A stretch of DNA of 64,000 nt from assembly GCA_951230915.1 (NCBI GenBank), contig OX579635.1, forward strand, positions 34,038,001 through 34,102,000, given 5' to 3'. Source of the stretch: Antitrichia curtipendula. Taxonomy: Eukaryota; Streptophyta; Bryopsida; Hypnales; Leucodontaceae. Shown piece by piece: positions 39,360 through 50,917 of the stretch. The position numbers and the translations under genes are program-made. The notes under the pieces were generated by a model. The model was not told the DNA's origin and ran no database searches. It saw nothing but the letters and a program-made list of their open reading frames with translations. Every line of letters starts with the position of its first letter. The first letter of the stretch is position 1.

Positions 39360-39593
39360 TTCGTTACTCGGGGGGCAGCCCGGGCATCTCAAAAAACTCC
39401 TTCAAAAATCACTTTTTTCAAAAATGAAAAGTTGGAAGTGGTTCTAGAGAAATATTTAAGGGTGAGAGTTATTAAGATTTCCAATTTGTGGGTAGGTATG
39501 GAGTCTTTGGAGCAATGTTCTATAGGATTCCATTTGGCCAATGTTTGGAAAGACATAGTCACTTATTAAGCATTGGCCAAATGGAATCCTATA
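39360..39593. repeat. Partial family-1 repeat ending in a 24-bp-stem hairpin
   Basis: About 39360-39500 resembles family 1 near 23520-23690 (GGGCAGCCCGGGC, CAAAAATCACTTTTTTCAAA). At 39520-39543 and 39570-39593 a near-perfect 24-bp inverted pair (TATAGGATTCCATTTGGCCA and its complement) flanks a ~26-nt loop. Confidence 0.7.
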
Positions 39594-41017
39594 GATAATC
39601 GTGCCCCTTATACAATACAATAAATGAAGGCTAGCTTATATGATTATCATGCTTGGCACGATTATCAGTAATTTGCCCACTGCTTAACCCCTAAAGGACC
39701 ATTGTTCCTTCGAAGGACAAATAAGAAGTTTGGACAGGTATTTACGGATTGAAATTTTTTCCTAATTTTTGAATTTCTTTGAAGATAAAAAAATTGATTA
39801 GCTTTGTGGGAATATCATTTTTTTTCCAATCAGTGCCTGGGAACAAAAGTTATGTCCCAAATAGCTCGGAACTTGGAAAAGGGGGGGAGAGGGCAACAAA
39901 AAAAAATCAGAAATTTTAAGTTAAAAAAAAATAAAAATTCTCATAGATTATATTTTTGTCTATTTGGAAAGCCTTGATTCATTCCATTTGGACATGATAT
40001 GAGGAAGTTATCTTGTTTTTTCAAGCAATTAGAGCATCTTCTTGAAAAAATAACTTGTAGGATCCATTTCTAAATGCAGTTTTTATAATTTTTCAAAAAA
40101 CAAATTTGACATGGTTCAATTTGATTGCCAAAAAATATTATCATTAGGATTAGTGGTTTTTAATTCCATACACAACTTGTGTATTCGTTAATTTGGGACT
40201 TTTTGGAGTCCCAATTTGTACTTCACCTCAATCCTATATTCTTCCGTTCATGCAGTCATCTTAGTTTGAGGGGTTCTCAGATGCTAAGCTACGACTGTGA
40301 ATAAGGAGAAGACTGTGCAGCATCGCTATTAGTACATGCCCGTAATACACAGTACCCACTAACAGGTTTTATGCATTAAGTCTTTGTAGGAGAAGAGCGT
40401 AGGAAATGATGGACATCAGGTTTGACTACGTAAATTCTATTAGCACCAGAAATGAGAATTTCACATTCACAGAGAGCTTTGCAAATGGATGACGCGGTGA
40501 TTCCAAAATGGATAGCAATGGGCATGCTTTGTACATAAAGAAGTTGCTACAACAAAAGGTCTTAGGATCACAAATCGCAACCACTGCCTACGTATTGGGT
40601 GATTCCAAAGCAACTCCCACTACCAAGCAACCTCAAAAGGAAGATGGCACACTGCAAATTTTGCATATCTTGTAAAATATGGGGCTTCTACGTCCGATAA
40701 TTTATTTGGTCTCCATGGTTACTAAGCGTGTTCAGTGAGACACACACACGGAAGTTTGTGCTGAACTGTTGATAGACAAGTCGCGGTCATCCAGAAGACC
40801 CTCAGCACGACATGAATTTCACTATCCAAATGCAACTACCTATGGATATTTTGACGATGTCAAATTGTACCCGGAAGTGCGTCAATTCAGTTACCGTTGT
40901 TGTAAAATATCCGATACCCCCTGTCACGTGAGGGTCCTCGCTGGCAGCACGGTCTTCTTGGAAACCAGGTCCTCATGTATACTACATAGAGAGCAACAAC
41001 AATGTGCGGTTAGAATT
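39594..41017. other. Non-genic stretch
   Basis: AT-rich to 40,250, then mixed composition; no gene assigned. Confidence 0.45.
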
Positions 41018-41036
41018 GAGGAGATCTCCTCAATCT
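41018..41036. repeat. Palindrome GAGGAGATCTCCTC downstream of the DUF7869-like gene
   Basis: GAATTGAGGAGATCTCCTCA here matches the core of the ~207-bp tandem repeats in an intron of the same gene's N-terminal half (61.1-63.0 kb). It lies ~30 bp beyond the gene's stop codon. Confidence 0.7.
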
Positions 41037-41064
41037 AGTCGCAATGCTGACTCAGTGGCTGCGG

Positions 41065-43056
41065 TCAGGCAAAGACGGCGTCGTCTGAGTCACTACCAGC
41101 GTCGTCGCATCGTTGTAGGTTGTCTTTCGTAGCCATCACTTGCGCGTAAGGGATACAGATGTTAACGGCCTTCGACCTAGGCTTCCATGCTGTCAAGATA
41201 GAATCAGTTTCGACCCAACACGGTGGTTGCTCTGAGTTTGCCTTCCATTTCAAGGTTGGTTTGTCCGTTCTATCCCAACCTTTATACGAGTTCTGCACCT
41301 CACGGTCTTTCGGAATAGGCTTATAATACTGTACAAGAATTTTCTTGAAATTTTTGCTAGTTGCAGACAGTTTTGGGTCTGACAAGGCTAGTGCAATCCA
41401 AACTGGTTTAGGGAACTCATCACCCTCTCTTGGACGTAGAAGAAGAACGTAACCTTCCCTGCAGTCCTTTGCAACTCGAAATGAGGGCTGCGGCCTCTCC
41501 TGCCGTGGGCCAATGAAATGTTCGTCAACACCAAACTCCTCTCTAACTGTTCCGTCCATGTTCAACATGTCCATCGCCCTTCCATGCACTCGGGTTACAG
41601 GCCAAAACCAGGGTTGTCTTCCCTGACACGGCGACAACTTGGCAAACTCGACGTCATAGACGAACATGAGACCCTTCGTCCGTCTAGTAGGGTCAAACGT
41701 AATGTTGACTTTCAAATTAAGCACTTTTTATTTCCGATCTTGACATATTCATGTTTCATTTTATTGAAGTATCTCAATTCAATATTCATTTACTAGATTC
41801 TACATTTTGGGTCATGTTTAAAGTAGGTTTGAAAATTATCTTCAGTTGATAAATAGGGCCTTATTAGACAAGGTTGTCACTCATACTTGACATTTGTCCA
41901 ACACGACATGCGACGTCTGACAGACAACTCGACACCAAAACCCAAAATATGTCAGACAAGACAACCCTGGCCAAAACCCTTCTACAAGGTGTGCCACAAG
42001 GGCGGGGGTCGGCATTTCCAAGGCCTCTTTTACATCCTTCCATTATCTGATGACGGTTCCATGACTTGCCAAATAGTTCCCCGAACTGTCCTCTACAGCA
42101 AGGGAATCCCAATAATGGATAAATCCTGAAATACCCTTCAAAATATCCTCCTTTTGCTTCATGGGTATTGGCTCCGCTGCGTCTGGCGTCCCCTGCGGCC
42201 AAACTTGCTTCCCAGCTACATCCACGCCCCATAGTTTGATGCCTACATGTGGCTTCCACGCAGCATCCGTGCAGCGTATCTTAAATTGCATAATTGGCTC
42301 CCCTTCCCGCATAGAGAACTTGAACTGTTGACCTCCGGAGTGTCCAATTAACTCCTGACCACTTTTAGCCAGAAATGGTGACACAAACTTCTTAAAATCA
42401 GGGACTTCCTCAATCAAATGTGGAATTACCTTGTAAGAATGTGGATCTAGGTTCATGAAAGACGCCATCAGAGCTGGTAGGGTTGGGTGGTTTTTCTCAC
42501 GAAGCTTCATGCTCCACCTACCAAAAGAAGCATCAATATCTTCATGGGTGTGGCCAACGAGAAGGAAAGAAACAACAATTTCTTCAAAAACGCAGTTTGC
42601 TACAAGTAAGGACCAGAACGCAAAAACATATCTGCTTTTGTTATCCTTCCAGCAGTTATCCAATTGCACATGAAGCATTGGAGGTAGTGCAGTTGGAAGT
42701 ATGTTCCCAGATGAACATTCAAGTCCTTCCATGCACTTCTCCTTCCCCTGCAAAAGCGCTTTAGACAAAGGAGATCGCTGAGACTTCTGAAAAAATAAAC
42801 CAGTCAATGATTGCTTGAGGAGTTCCAGATCACGCAAGAGTTTAGCAATGGACCCCACAGTGTGATTTGAATCAGCCTTGTACATATCAAGAGCATAGTG
42901 AGCAAATTTCACGTCGCCGTGACCATGGGCTGTCATTCCCGTAACTGAGATTGGTAGTTTGTACAGGCCTTCTGTATGATTATGTCTCGCTGCCAAGCTT
43001 GGTAATGCAGTCTTCGAATGGTCCATCTTGTCGTGAATAATTGTCAAAACTTGGTC
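41065..43056 (-). pseudogene. DUF7869-like transposon protein, C-terminal half (split by hAT insertion)
   Basis: On the minus strand, coding resumes inside the target duplication (43061-43054) and continues DQVLTIIHDKMDHSKT, LPISVTGMTAHGHG, MLHVQLDNCWKDNKSRYVFA and VSFLLVGHTHEDIDASF to a TAA at 42043. A second open piece in the same frame (41724-41065) supplies a C-terminal region with CWVETDSILTAW and an acidic tail. The stop-rich 41725-42042 is probably an intron, and it contains a 101-bp small element. HDKMDHS, QLDN and HTHEDID are hallmark motifs of DUF7869-type proteins, often carried by transposons; the spaced acidic residues suggest an RNase H-like fold, but this is inference. The matching N-terminal half lies at 63904-60778. 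Confidence 0.7.
41869..41969. mobile_element. 101-bp small inverted-end element (hAT-like ends, tentative)
   Basis: It starts CAAGGTTGTC and ends GACAACCCTG, with inverted TGTCAGAC-like motifs inside. The first eight bases (CARGGTTG) match the ends of the 17.7-kb element, but no 8-bp target duplication is visible. Confidence 0.4.
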
Positions 43057-43061
43057 CGGTT
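43054..43061 (+). other. 8-bp target-site duplication, left (GTCCGGTT)
   Basis: GTCCGGTT here and at 60778-60785 directly flank the inverted ends of the large element. Eight bases is the hAT superfamily's duplication length. The host coding frame is continuous if one copy is kept. Confidence 0.92.
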
Positions 43062-43126
43062 CAGGGTTGCACGCAACACGGACTGTCCGGACGTCGGTAT
43101 GTCCGTCCGGATGTCGTGACGCGACC
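43062..43126 (+). repeat. Left terminal inverted repeat of the hAT element
   Basis: About 65 bp, starting CAGGGTTGCAC and ending at GATGTCGTGACGCGACC. It matches the complement of 60719-60777 at both its outer and inner parts, with a few indels between. Confidence 0.85.
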
Positions 43127-43552
43127 CCAGCGTCCGTCGGGATGTTTTCTGTTGACGACTTCCTGAAGAATGGATGAATGTCTGCTCACCGCGGATGAAT
43201 GGGCCCGTCGACGGCGATTCCGGACGAACGAGGGGACAGCCTCGTCGGACGGGCGTAGTCGACGATAAATGTCGACAGTCGGATGGGGGGACGGTCCCGA
43301 ACTCGATGGACGGTCGATGTGGACGGTCCCCGTTGGACGGACCGATCCGACGGCCTAGTTGGACGGCCAGATGGTCGCCGAGGTGGACGGTCCCGTTTGA
43401 CGGGCTTTTTGGACGGTTTAGATGGAATGCCAGAGGATCATCTTTGGGATGGACGGTCAGATGGACTGTCCAATGGACGGTTTCAGGGGACGGCCATGTG
43501 GACGGCGCATTGGACGGGCTGCTTGGACGGCCGACGGACGGGCCGCTTCAGC
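43127..43552 (+). repeat. GGACGG-rich left subterminal array
   Basis: Some two dozen GGACGG, GACGG or GGACTG hexamers, mostly 12-14 bp apart between 43290 and 43550 but irregular. The sequence is strikingly GC-rich against its AT-rich neighbour beginning at 43556. It looks like a block of transposase-binding motifs. Confidence 0.8.
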
Positions 43553-43855
43553 AAATTATGAAATTTATGCATAACTTCTTGAATAAATGTTTTGAGAAAA
43601 TCTTATCTAAAATCTAATTGTAATACTAAATGTAATCTTGTACATAAAACTTACTCCCAAAATTTACAGAAATTAACAATTACTGTATATGTTTAGAACT
43701 TCACATTTAGTATTGACAATATCTTGTTGACATTTAGTGTTTAGGGTTTGTAGTTAGTGTTGTCAATATTAGTCGGTTAACTCGGTTTAGTATTCGGGTT
43801 TAGGGTCATGAATTTAAAAGTTACATTATAAAAATAATAAAAAATTGCACATCGT

Positions 43856-44140
43856 CTTGTGATGGTTGGTCTTGATGTTACGGGGGCGATAGCTTATCAA
43901 CCTGTAGTCAACCCCGCCCTTGACGGAGATTGTATGCACACCTTATGCAGATGAGGTTGTGAGATTCAACCAACCACATCTAGATAGGTTTGCATACCTT
44001 CTCCGCCAAAGGCAGGGATGGCTTCATGTTGACAAGACATCGCCCCGTGGTCTTCTGCCGCCACGAGGATTTGAACCCCGGACCTTCTCGGTGCTAGGCC
44101 ATGGGCCTTCACCAACACACCACGTGCAAGGCCAGATGTC
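43856..44140 (-). mobile_element. tRNA-derived SINE, copy 1
   Basis: On the minus strand GTGGTGTGTTGGTGAAGGC (box-A-like) is followed about 40 bp later by GGGGTTCAAATCCTCG (box B, GGTTCAAATCC), then a non-tRNA body. No matching acceptor stem, so it is a SINE head and not a tRNA gene. Confidence 0.65.
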
Positions 44141-44664
44141 CTAGTCATGATGAATATTGTACTTATAGGACACATCACTGTACTACCATTTATTTGTATG
44201 CAAATGTTGAAGTTCAGTCAGGAACTTAGCGTATTGAAGGTCTTGTTTAAATTAATCCCTAAACCAAGAAAAGCTAGTTTAGGTAGTTTAGTTTCCTCTC
44301 CACCAATTTACTCTCAGCGTTCTATTCTGTAGGGTTTAGCCCCTAAAAGCCCAGGGCCATTTTCTAGTGAAACACAGTGTTCAGTCATAAGTGCCACTTG
44401 GGGGATCTTTTTTAAAAAGTAGGTAATAAAGTTTAGGGTTTAGTGAATCCAAACTAGAGGATCTTGCCTTACACTACAAGAAGTACTTTTTGGAAAAAAA
44501 TCAAGTCAGTTCAGACGGAGAGGATGGAGATATGTACATGTAAAGTGCAAAACACAACCTTTTTGTTTGCACAGCCTAAAAAATTCAGAAGTATTTGACC
44601 ACTCATATATGAAAGAAATTGTTCTACGCAAAGTTGAGGTTTATTTTTTCCATGTAGGAGATCA

Positions 44665-45085
44665 AGTTATGTATGTGCGGGAGAATTTTCAAACCAATTG
44701 GAACTATACAACACGTGGGAAAAATCATACAGAAAATAGGAGTAGAGAGTGATTCAAAACACTAGATTGTTATTTATTTAATTATTGGGATATAAAAAGA
44801 AAATCCGAATTGACACAATGTTGTGATAAATAGCCTACTTTCTTTGGCTTTTTTATACTTTCTAGGAAATTGAAAATTGAGTAAAATAAAGGACTTTAAA
44901 GTTTATTTTAGATTAGAGGATCCATAAATGCCCACAAACTAAAACATTACATAACTTTCATGTCATTGATTGACGTTGTATGATTCAAATGTAGCCACTT
45001 TAAAAAAAAACTAAAGAACCAATTTCAGAATTATATTTTCAGATAATACAATTTTCAAAGACTTTGTAGGGCTGCCCGGATTGCC
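44665..45085 (+). repeat. Dispersed repeat family 1, copy at 44.7 kb
   Basis: It carries the family-1 markers AATTGACACAATGTTGTGAT, CATAACTTTCATGTCATTGA and GGGCTGCCCGGATTGCCC, in the order seen at 20.5 kb. Confidence 0.65.
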
Positions 45086-45409
45086 CTTCCTCCTTTGGGT
45101 AGCAAAAATTCATGGATAACTTCTTGAATAAATATTTTGACAAAACCTTTTCTAAATTCTAATTGTAATACTAATTGTAATCTTGTACATAAAACCTACT
45201 CCCGGCCAAAATTTACAGAAATTAACAATTAATGTATATGTTTAGAACTTCACATTTAGTAGTGACAATATCTTGTTGACATTTAGTGTTTAGGGTTTGT
45301 AATTAGTGTTGCCAGTATTAGTCGGTTCACTCGGTTTAGTATTCGGGTTTAGGGTCCTGAATTTAAAAGTTACAATATAAAAATAATAATAAAAAATTGC
45401 ACATCGTCT

Positions 45410-45692
45410 TGTGATGGTTGGTCTTGATGTTACGGGGGCGATAGCTTATCAACCTGTAGTCAACCTTGCCCTTGACGGCGATTGCATGCATACCTTATCC
45501 GGATGAGGTTGTGAGATTCAACCAACCACATCTAGATAGGTTTGCATGCCTTCTCCACAACAGGCAAGGATGGCTTCAAGTTGACAAGACATCGCCCTGT
45601 GGTCTTCTGCCGCCACGAGGATTTGAACCCCGGACCTTCTCGGTGCTAGGCCATGGGCCTTCACCAACACACCACGTACAAGGCCAGATGTC
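45410..45692 (-). mobile_element. tRNA-derived SINE, copy 2
   Basis: About 95% like the SINE at 43856-44140, with the same box A/box B layout on the minus strand. It lies at the equivalent place in unit 2 of the tandem duplication, so it was copied with the unit and is not a separate insertion. Confidence 0.65.
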
Positions 45693-45802
45693 CTAGGCAT
45701 GATGAATACTATACTTATAGGACCCATCATTGTACTATCATTTATTTATATGTGAAGGCCGAGGTTTAGTCAGGAACTTAGAATATTCAAGGTTTAGGTT
45801 TA

Positions 45803-46090
45803 CATTAGGAGGGATTTCAGCCCATGAAAGGGCTGCTTCCCCAAAATCAGGGGAACTTCTGGAACAGGCCTTTTGAGCTGGTCGAAGACCGACTACGTCA
45901 GATATTACTAAATTTAGAAGAAAATAAAAACCAAAAAACCAAAAAAAATCTTGTTTTTTTCTAAGACCTTTTTTTTTTTTTTGGATTTTTTTTTTTAATT
46001 AATTATTTCTGACGACCAGAAGGGGCTGGTTCCCAATATTGGGAACAGCCAAACTCACAGCCCTTTGGAGGGCTGAATTTCTTCCTAATG
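45803..46090. mobile_element. ~288-bp MITE (unit-2-specific insertion)
   Basis: The outer ends are CATTAGGA and TCCTAATG. Imperfect inverted ends continue with TTTCAGCCC/GGGCTGAA, AGGGCTG/CAGCCC and CTGGAACAGGCC/GGGCTGGTTCC. The equivalent place in unit 1 (about 44252) reads GTTTAAATTAATCCC without it. A TA- or TTA-type target duplication is suggested, which would fit a Tc1/mariner- or PIF/Harbinger-like origin. Confidence 0.7.
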
Positions 46091-46484
46091 AATAATCCCC
46101 AAACCAAGAAATGCTGGTTTAGGGGGTTTGGTGTCCTCTTCACCAGATTTGTTTAAGAATTTAATTCTTTAGGGTTTGGCCCCTAAAGGTCCATGCCCAT
46201 TTTTCAATGAAATTCACCGTTTAGTGCCACTTAGGGGATCTATTTTACAAAGTAGGTAGTAAAGTTTGCTTTGCAAATCCATCCATAGGATCTTCCCTTA
46301 GACTAGAAGAAGTACTTGTGGAAGCAAAATCAGGTCATTCTAGATGGAGAGGAGGGAGATATGTACATGTAAAGTGCAAAACAAAACCTTTTTTCGTGCT
46401 GCCTAAAAATTTCAGAAGTCTTTCACCAGTCCTATATAAAAAAAAATGTTCTACGCAAAGTTGAGGTTCATTTTTCCCATGTAG

Positions 46485-46930
46485 GAGATCAAGTTAGGGT
46501 TAGGGTGAGAATTGTCAAACCAATCGGAACTTTACAACACATGGGAAAAATTGGTACGCGAAAATAAGTAGAGAAATAGTCAAAACACAAAATTGTTACT
46601 TATTTAATAATTGAAAGGGAGAAATAAAATCCCAACGGGCACAATGTTTTGACAAACAATCTGCTTCATTTGGATTTAGGGTTTAGGGTTTCAAAATATT
46701 GAAAATTCAGTAAAATAAAGGATTTCAAGGTTCATTTCAAGGAAGATAACCCATAAATGCCCGCAAACTAAAACTCCTCATAACTTTCATCTCATTCATT
46801 GACGTTGAATGATTAAAAGCTTGCCAGACATAAAAAGGCCTAGAGAACCAACTTCAGAATTACATGTTTAGGAAATAAAAATTTCAAAGTAATTCTTGAG
46901 TTGCCTGGAGCCCTGGATTGCCCTCTCTCC
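46485..46930 (+). repeat. Dispersed repeat family 1, copy at 46.5 kb
   Basis: Same layout as the copy at 44665-45085, with more substitutions; it lies in unit 2 of the segmental duplication. Confidence 0.65.
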
Positions 46931-46950
46931 TCTAGGCGGCAAATATTATT

Positions 46951-47587
46951 GCATAAATTCTTTGTCAAATGCCAAAGTGACAACAAATTACTGAAATTAG
47001 ATGCCTACATAAGTCTTGGAATTTCCCATCTTCAATAAAAGTTTGCAAAATATTCAAATAGCACTTTAGCCACAACTACCAGAAATACGTGCCTTAAACC
47101 CCATTTTTCCCTCGTAATCTCCTACGGACAAGTGATCCTTTGTGAGGTAAAAGGGTGTTTAGAGCTTAGGGTTTAGGGGTTTAGGGTGGTTTAGCATGTT
47201 CCCTTCTCTCGAGGGTTTATACAGACATTAGTAAAAGGGTTTTGTTTTAGTAGGTCTTGTAATAGGGTCTCATTTTGTATTGCAAGCGACAAGAATACAA
47301 ATGCAAAAAACATTAACAAAATAGCAATTTCAGGTTCTGGATACAATAAACCAGAAATGTCTCTTCTCAAAAGTCATAACAAAATTTTCAAGTGCAACAA
47401 AAGGCAATTAAACCTTTCAAAATCCTTCATATCCAAAAATCTGCTATACAAATTTACAGCCAGAAGTTCGAGGTCACACATTTCCAACAATCACTATCCA
47501 CGCATCTGCTTGTATTACAATGCTCTGTGCTTTGCTATATACGTACATTGAGTGTTTTAGATATGTACAAACTAGCCATCTAGGAAT
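46951..47587. other. Non-genic AT-rich spacer
   Basis: No gene. GTTTAGGG-type motifs around 47160-47195. Confidence 0.5.
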
Positions 47588-49995
47588 CTAATCATCTCTG
47601 AGCAGTGCAATATTCTCCTCTATGTCCCTTCCAAAGAACCTTTGCAGCTCTTCGCGAGATTCCAAAGAGGTCAATAGGGCATATGTTCTCAAATCGTACT
47701 GGTCGTGGGTGTAGCACCGTATATCACGTACAAGTGCAGCCTCGTGGAATGTAGTGTCGGCCGTGTACTCAGTTTGCTCCTCGAATGACATATCCTCTAA
47801 CCGTCCCAAGGGGGCCCCCTGGTGGTTGAACAGGATGCCCTCTGGGTGGGGATTCGGCGAATACCACTCAGTACGCTTGTCCCAATGTCCTCCTACGAGC
47901 TGAGCTACATAGTGCCGTTTATCACGTTCGCCTTCCAGGATGACTCCCTTGATGATCCTGGATATGGTCTCGTTATCCCTACGCCGCATGCATTCCTCCA
48001 CTGTTCCATCCATTTGAGTCTTGTCGTGTGCGGACCACTTCCACTTCCAGATTAAATCCGTGCCCCAATACGCCCTATTCTCAAAACCCGGTAAATTGTC
48101 TTCCGTATATTCGTGGTCACTTGGCATATAACGTAGGGTGCCAAACAACTCATACAGACGTTTATGAAAGGGTGCCTTGCATACCATGCATCGCTTCCTG
48201 ATCATCATGAAGGAGAGGAGGCACACAGGATGGTATACATGAGGGCATGTACCAAGGCTCCATGCGCCCTCAGGGCCGTAGGGGCTCAGGCATAAAGCGC
48301 ATACCGTGCCATCCTTGACATACTCAGGAACTGCAGGCCACAGTAAAGACGTTTCCCCTGCTGCTTGGCCTCGACGCGGGTACCGACATCGCGTAATATC
48401 AAATTGGAACTCCTTCTCCGGCAACTCGTTCCATGCAATGCTCTCGTTAAGGCGGTTTGCTAGAAGATTAGGGGGGAACATGACTTCCACGCGAGGCCAG
48501 GAGGTAATGCCAAAATATCGTTGATTTCCATCGTTGAACTCTGCACATATACACCTAAGTTCATGCGCCATTTGCTTCGCTTTGTTTTCTGAAACTTGAC
48601 ATGTAAGCTTCATGTTCATCAACGACTGCAGCATCCTCTTCCTGTCAGGACTTTTGCGCAACCTCTTATTCACGGTCTCAAGGGTCTTCACCTGATCTCC
48701 CAGCATTCTGTTCAAACCGCTTTAAAAGTCAACACCCTGCTCAGCTTCTTCGGAACGAAGTTCTAAGGCGCGCATTGCAGTGGTTAGCTCTTCCATGCTC
48801 GCCTTTGTACTCGCAACTTCTGCTTCCGCTTGCTCCGCACGTACACGCATGGCATTCACTTCCGGTAGGGGCCCTCCGAGGGTCTGCATCGCTTGCACCG
48901 TTTCTGCCGTAACTGCACTTGAACTTCCAACCTCTGTAATTCAAGTTCTGAATGAAGAGAGGGGCTGCACTGCAAGATCAGGTGCCTGTGTCGCGGCCAC
49001 CACGGTGTCGTCAGCAGCATATGTTGCGCTTGCGATGACATCATCTAGCGGTGGAACGTCGTCCATGCTCAATCTATCACCGCGAGCTTCAACGGTGGCT
49101 AGCCTTGAAGCTAGTCGGTCTCTCTCATCCATGAGAACCTGCACACTTCGGCTATGGGCTGCAACATCTGCTGCGTGTGCCCGTACTGCCTCGTCCTTCT
49201 CTGCTCGGAGCTTCTCCACCAACTCCCGCAGGTATTGCAGTTCCTCGTCATTGGCACTCGTTGCAGGAGCCACGTCGACAATAATATTCTCCTGCTGCGG
49301 TTGAGCATCTGTGGTCCCACGCCCCACATTCGCCGCTTGAACCACAATCTCGTTTGGTGCAACCAGTACAGGAAAATCATGTTCCTGTAGTGGTTCAACC
49401 TCCACCGCCACATCTTCAACTGCAGCTTCGTGAAGATGTTGCACATGGCCCCCACCATCATTTCCTTGAATATCCTGAGGCATTGCTTCAATGCCTTCCA
49501 TGTGCACCGGCACATCCTCCAATGGCACGTCATCATTTGGAGGAATGCTGCAAAATTGGTTTGGGGTCCGGTTATTCCGTTGTTTCGCCTCGTAGGTGCT
49601 CCAATCTACATCCTTTCCCAAGAACACCTCTGCGTACGCCATTTGGCACGTCGCAAGCGTCGCATCCCTCTTCGTGACTTGGCCCCAAATAGCCAATGTG
49701 ACCTCCGTCAACCTCTTCTTGTATGCGGCGTGCTTGCAGAGCTTGATGAATGCTATTCCCTCACATGCGTTTGAAATCAGTCTTCATCCCAGTGGCGGCA
49801 TATGTGGGCCCAATCAATGTATCGCCGGCATGTTGCTCTAGTCCATGGTTCCGCCTCCTGCTCCCAACCAGGTTGGGCCAACATCCCCACATAATTGTGG
49901 AATGTGGCCCAATCCACCAATGTCCTATTCCCTCTCCTCTTCTTCTGGGGTTGACTTTCGCCTCCTGAGTGACCTCGGGAGCCTGGAGTAGCCAT
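47588..49995 (-). pseudogene. RING-finger protein with coiled-coil, broken frames
   Basis: Minus-strand coding runs from ATG 49995 to the TAG at 47588 but changes frame at about 49775 and near 48940-48720, with stops between. N-terminal part: GNRTLVDWATFHNYVG and HICRHWDED, then (next frame) AFIKLCKHAAYKKRLTEV. Middle: acidic and glutamate-rich, with heptads from LQYLRELVEKLRAEKDEAV. The last uninterrupted piece (48715-47588, 375 codons) starts with a basic coiled coil and has a C3H2C3 RING: C139, C142, C157, H159, H162, C165, C176, C179 of that piece. RING domains commonly act as E3 ubiquitin ligases; the role here is unknown. Either unrecognised introns or frameshifts explain the breaks. 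It lies inside the hAT element, as cargo or an older insertion. Confidence 0.55.
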
Positions 49996-50228
49996 GATAA
50001 TTACCTGCACAGTAAAAACCCACAATCTGTAGGAGGATACAGGTGGCAAGGTCCTTTGCCTTCTGTTGCGTGGAGGCAACTAAAATTTGGCAAAGGTTTG
50101 CCACGTGTATAACACTTTCCCTCAAATTGCTAAGCAAAGCTTTCTCAAGCCAAGATCAAAGCAACTCAAAAGGGAAAGCACGGATTATGAGGAAAAAACT
50201 GAATTTATACACCCCAATTACCCAGGCT

Positions 50229-50428
50229 NNNNNNNNNNNNNNNNNNNNNNNNNNNNNNNNNNNNNNNNNNNNNNNNNNNNNNNNNNNNNNNNNNNNNNNN
50301 NNNNNNNNNNNNNNNNNNNNNNNNNNNNNNNNNNNNNNNNNNNNNNNNNNNNNNNNNNNNNNNNNNNNNNNNNNNNNNNNNNNNNNNNNNNNNNNNNNNN
50401 NNNNNNNNNNNNNNNNNNNNNNNNNNNN
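50229..50428. other. Assembly gap (200 N)
   Basis: Exactly 200 undetermined bases, a typical fixed-size scaffold gap; the true distance is unknown. Confidence 0.99.
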
Positions 50429-50434
50429 GATTAA

Positions 50435-50840
50435 CCCTTTAACGCTTGGTCGACCTTATTTTGGTCGATTTTGACTCTTTTCAGTTTGTAGAGAGAGCAT
50501 GTCAAGAAATTTGATGACATGGCAAAGGAAACGGATCTGGAGAATTAGAAGGTGAATAGTGTAGGACAATAATCAAGCCAATCTGAGGTGGCATGTGGCA
50601 AGAGGGTTGGAAAAACTAAAAAAGTACTCGCTGAAAATACACTGATAAATGCAAAAAAATGACCATAACAACTAATAGTGATTATGATTCATGATGCATA
50701 ACACTAAACCCTGCAAGATTAAACCATCTGTACGGTCAGATCTGCGATAGACATCCATTTTCAGTAACCCTAAAATTTCCCCAAAATGAAAATACAAAGC
50801 GGAATGCCCAACTCTAGAATCGACCAAGATCGTTAAAGGG
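50435..50840. mobile_element. 406-bp piggyBac-type MITE, copy 1
   Basis: TTAA at 50431-50434 and 50841-50844 flank ends CCCTTTAACGCTTGGTCGA and its imperfect complement TCGACCAAGATCGTTAAAGGG. TTAA targets with CCC..GGG ends are the piggyBac hallmark. It has no coding capacity and is a close relative of 53509-53912. Confidence 0.85.
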
Positions 50841-50917
50841 TTAAATCAAAACTTAGTTTTTGGTGATAGTCTGTCGCTGCCTTTTTCCATTTGGTTGCGA
50901 ATTTGGCCTTTTGGATA

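Larger units (their letters stand above)
43556..46950 (+). repeat. Tandem segmental duplication, two ~1.55-kb units
   Basis: Unit 1 (about 43556-45106) and unit 2 (about 45107-46950) share the same order: ATGCATAACTTCTTGAATAAA, a TTTAGGGTTT patch, a minus-strand SINE, CTTTAGGGTTTAGCCCC, then a family-1 repeat copy. The offset is 1,552 bp at the SINE. Unit 2 is longer because of a MITE at 45803-46090 absent from unit 1. No protein-coding gene is supported. Confidence 0.85.

Noticed and set aside
41590..41640. CAGGGTTGTCTT in the coding strand as another hAT end
   Set aside because: It lies inside an open reading frame with no partner end or target duplication; similarity to the 101-bp element could be chance.
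43966..45730. Two similar ~70-aa minus-strand ORFs as a gene family, or tRNA genes
   Set aside because: They are SINE sequence; box A and B are present but there is no acceptor stem or coding signature.
48780..49304. 174-aa plus-strand ORF opposite the RING gene
   Set aside because: Serine/alanine-rich shadow of the coiled-coil coding on the minus strand.
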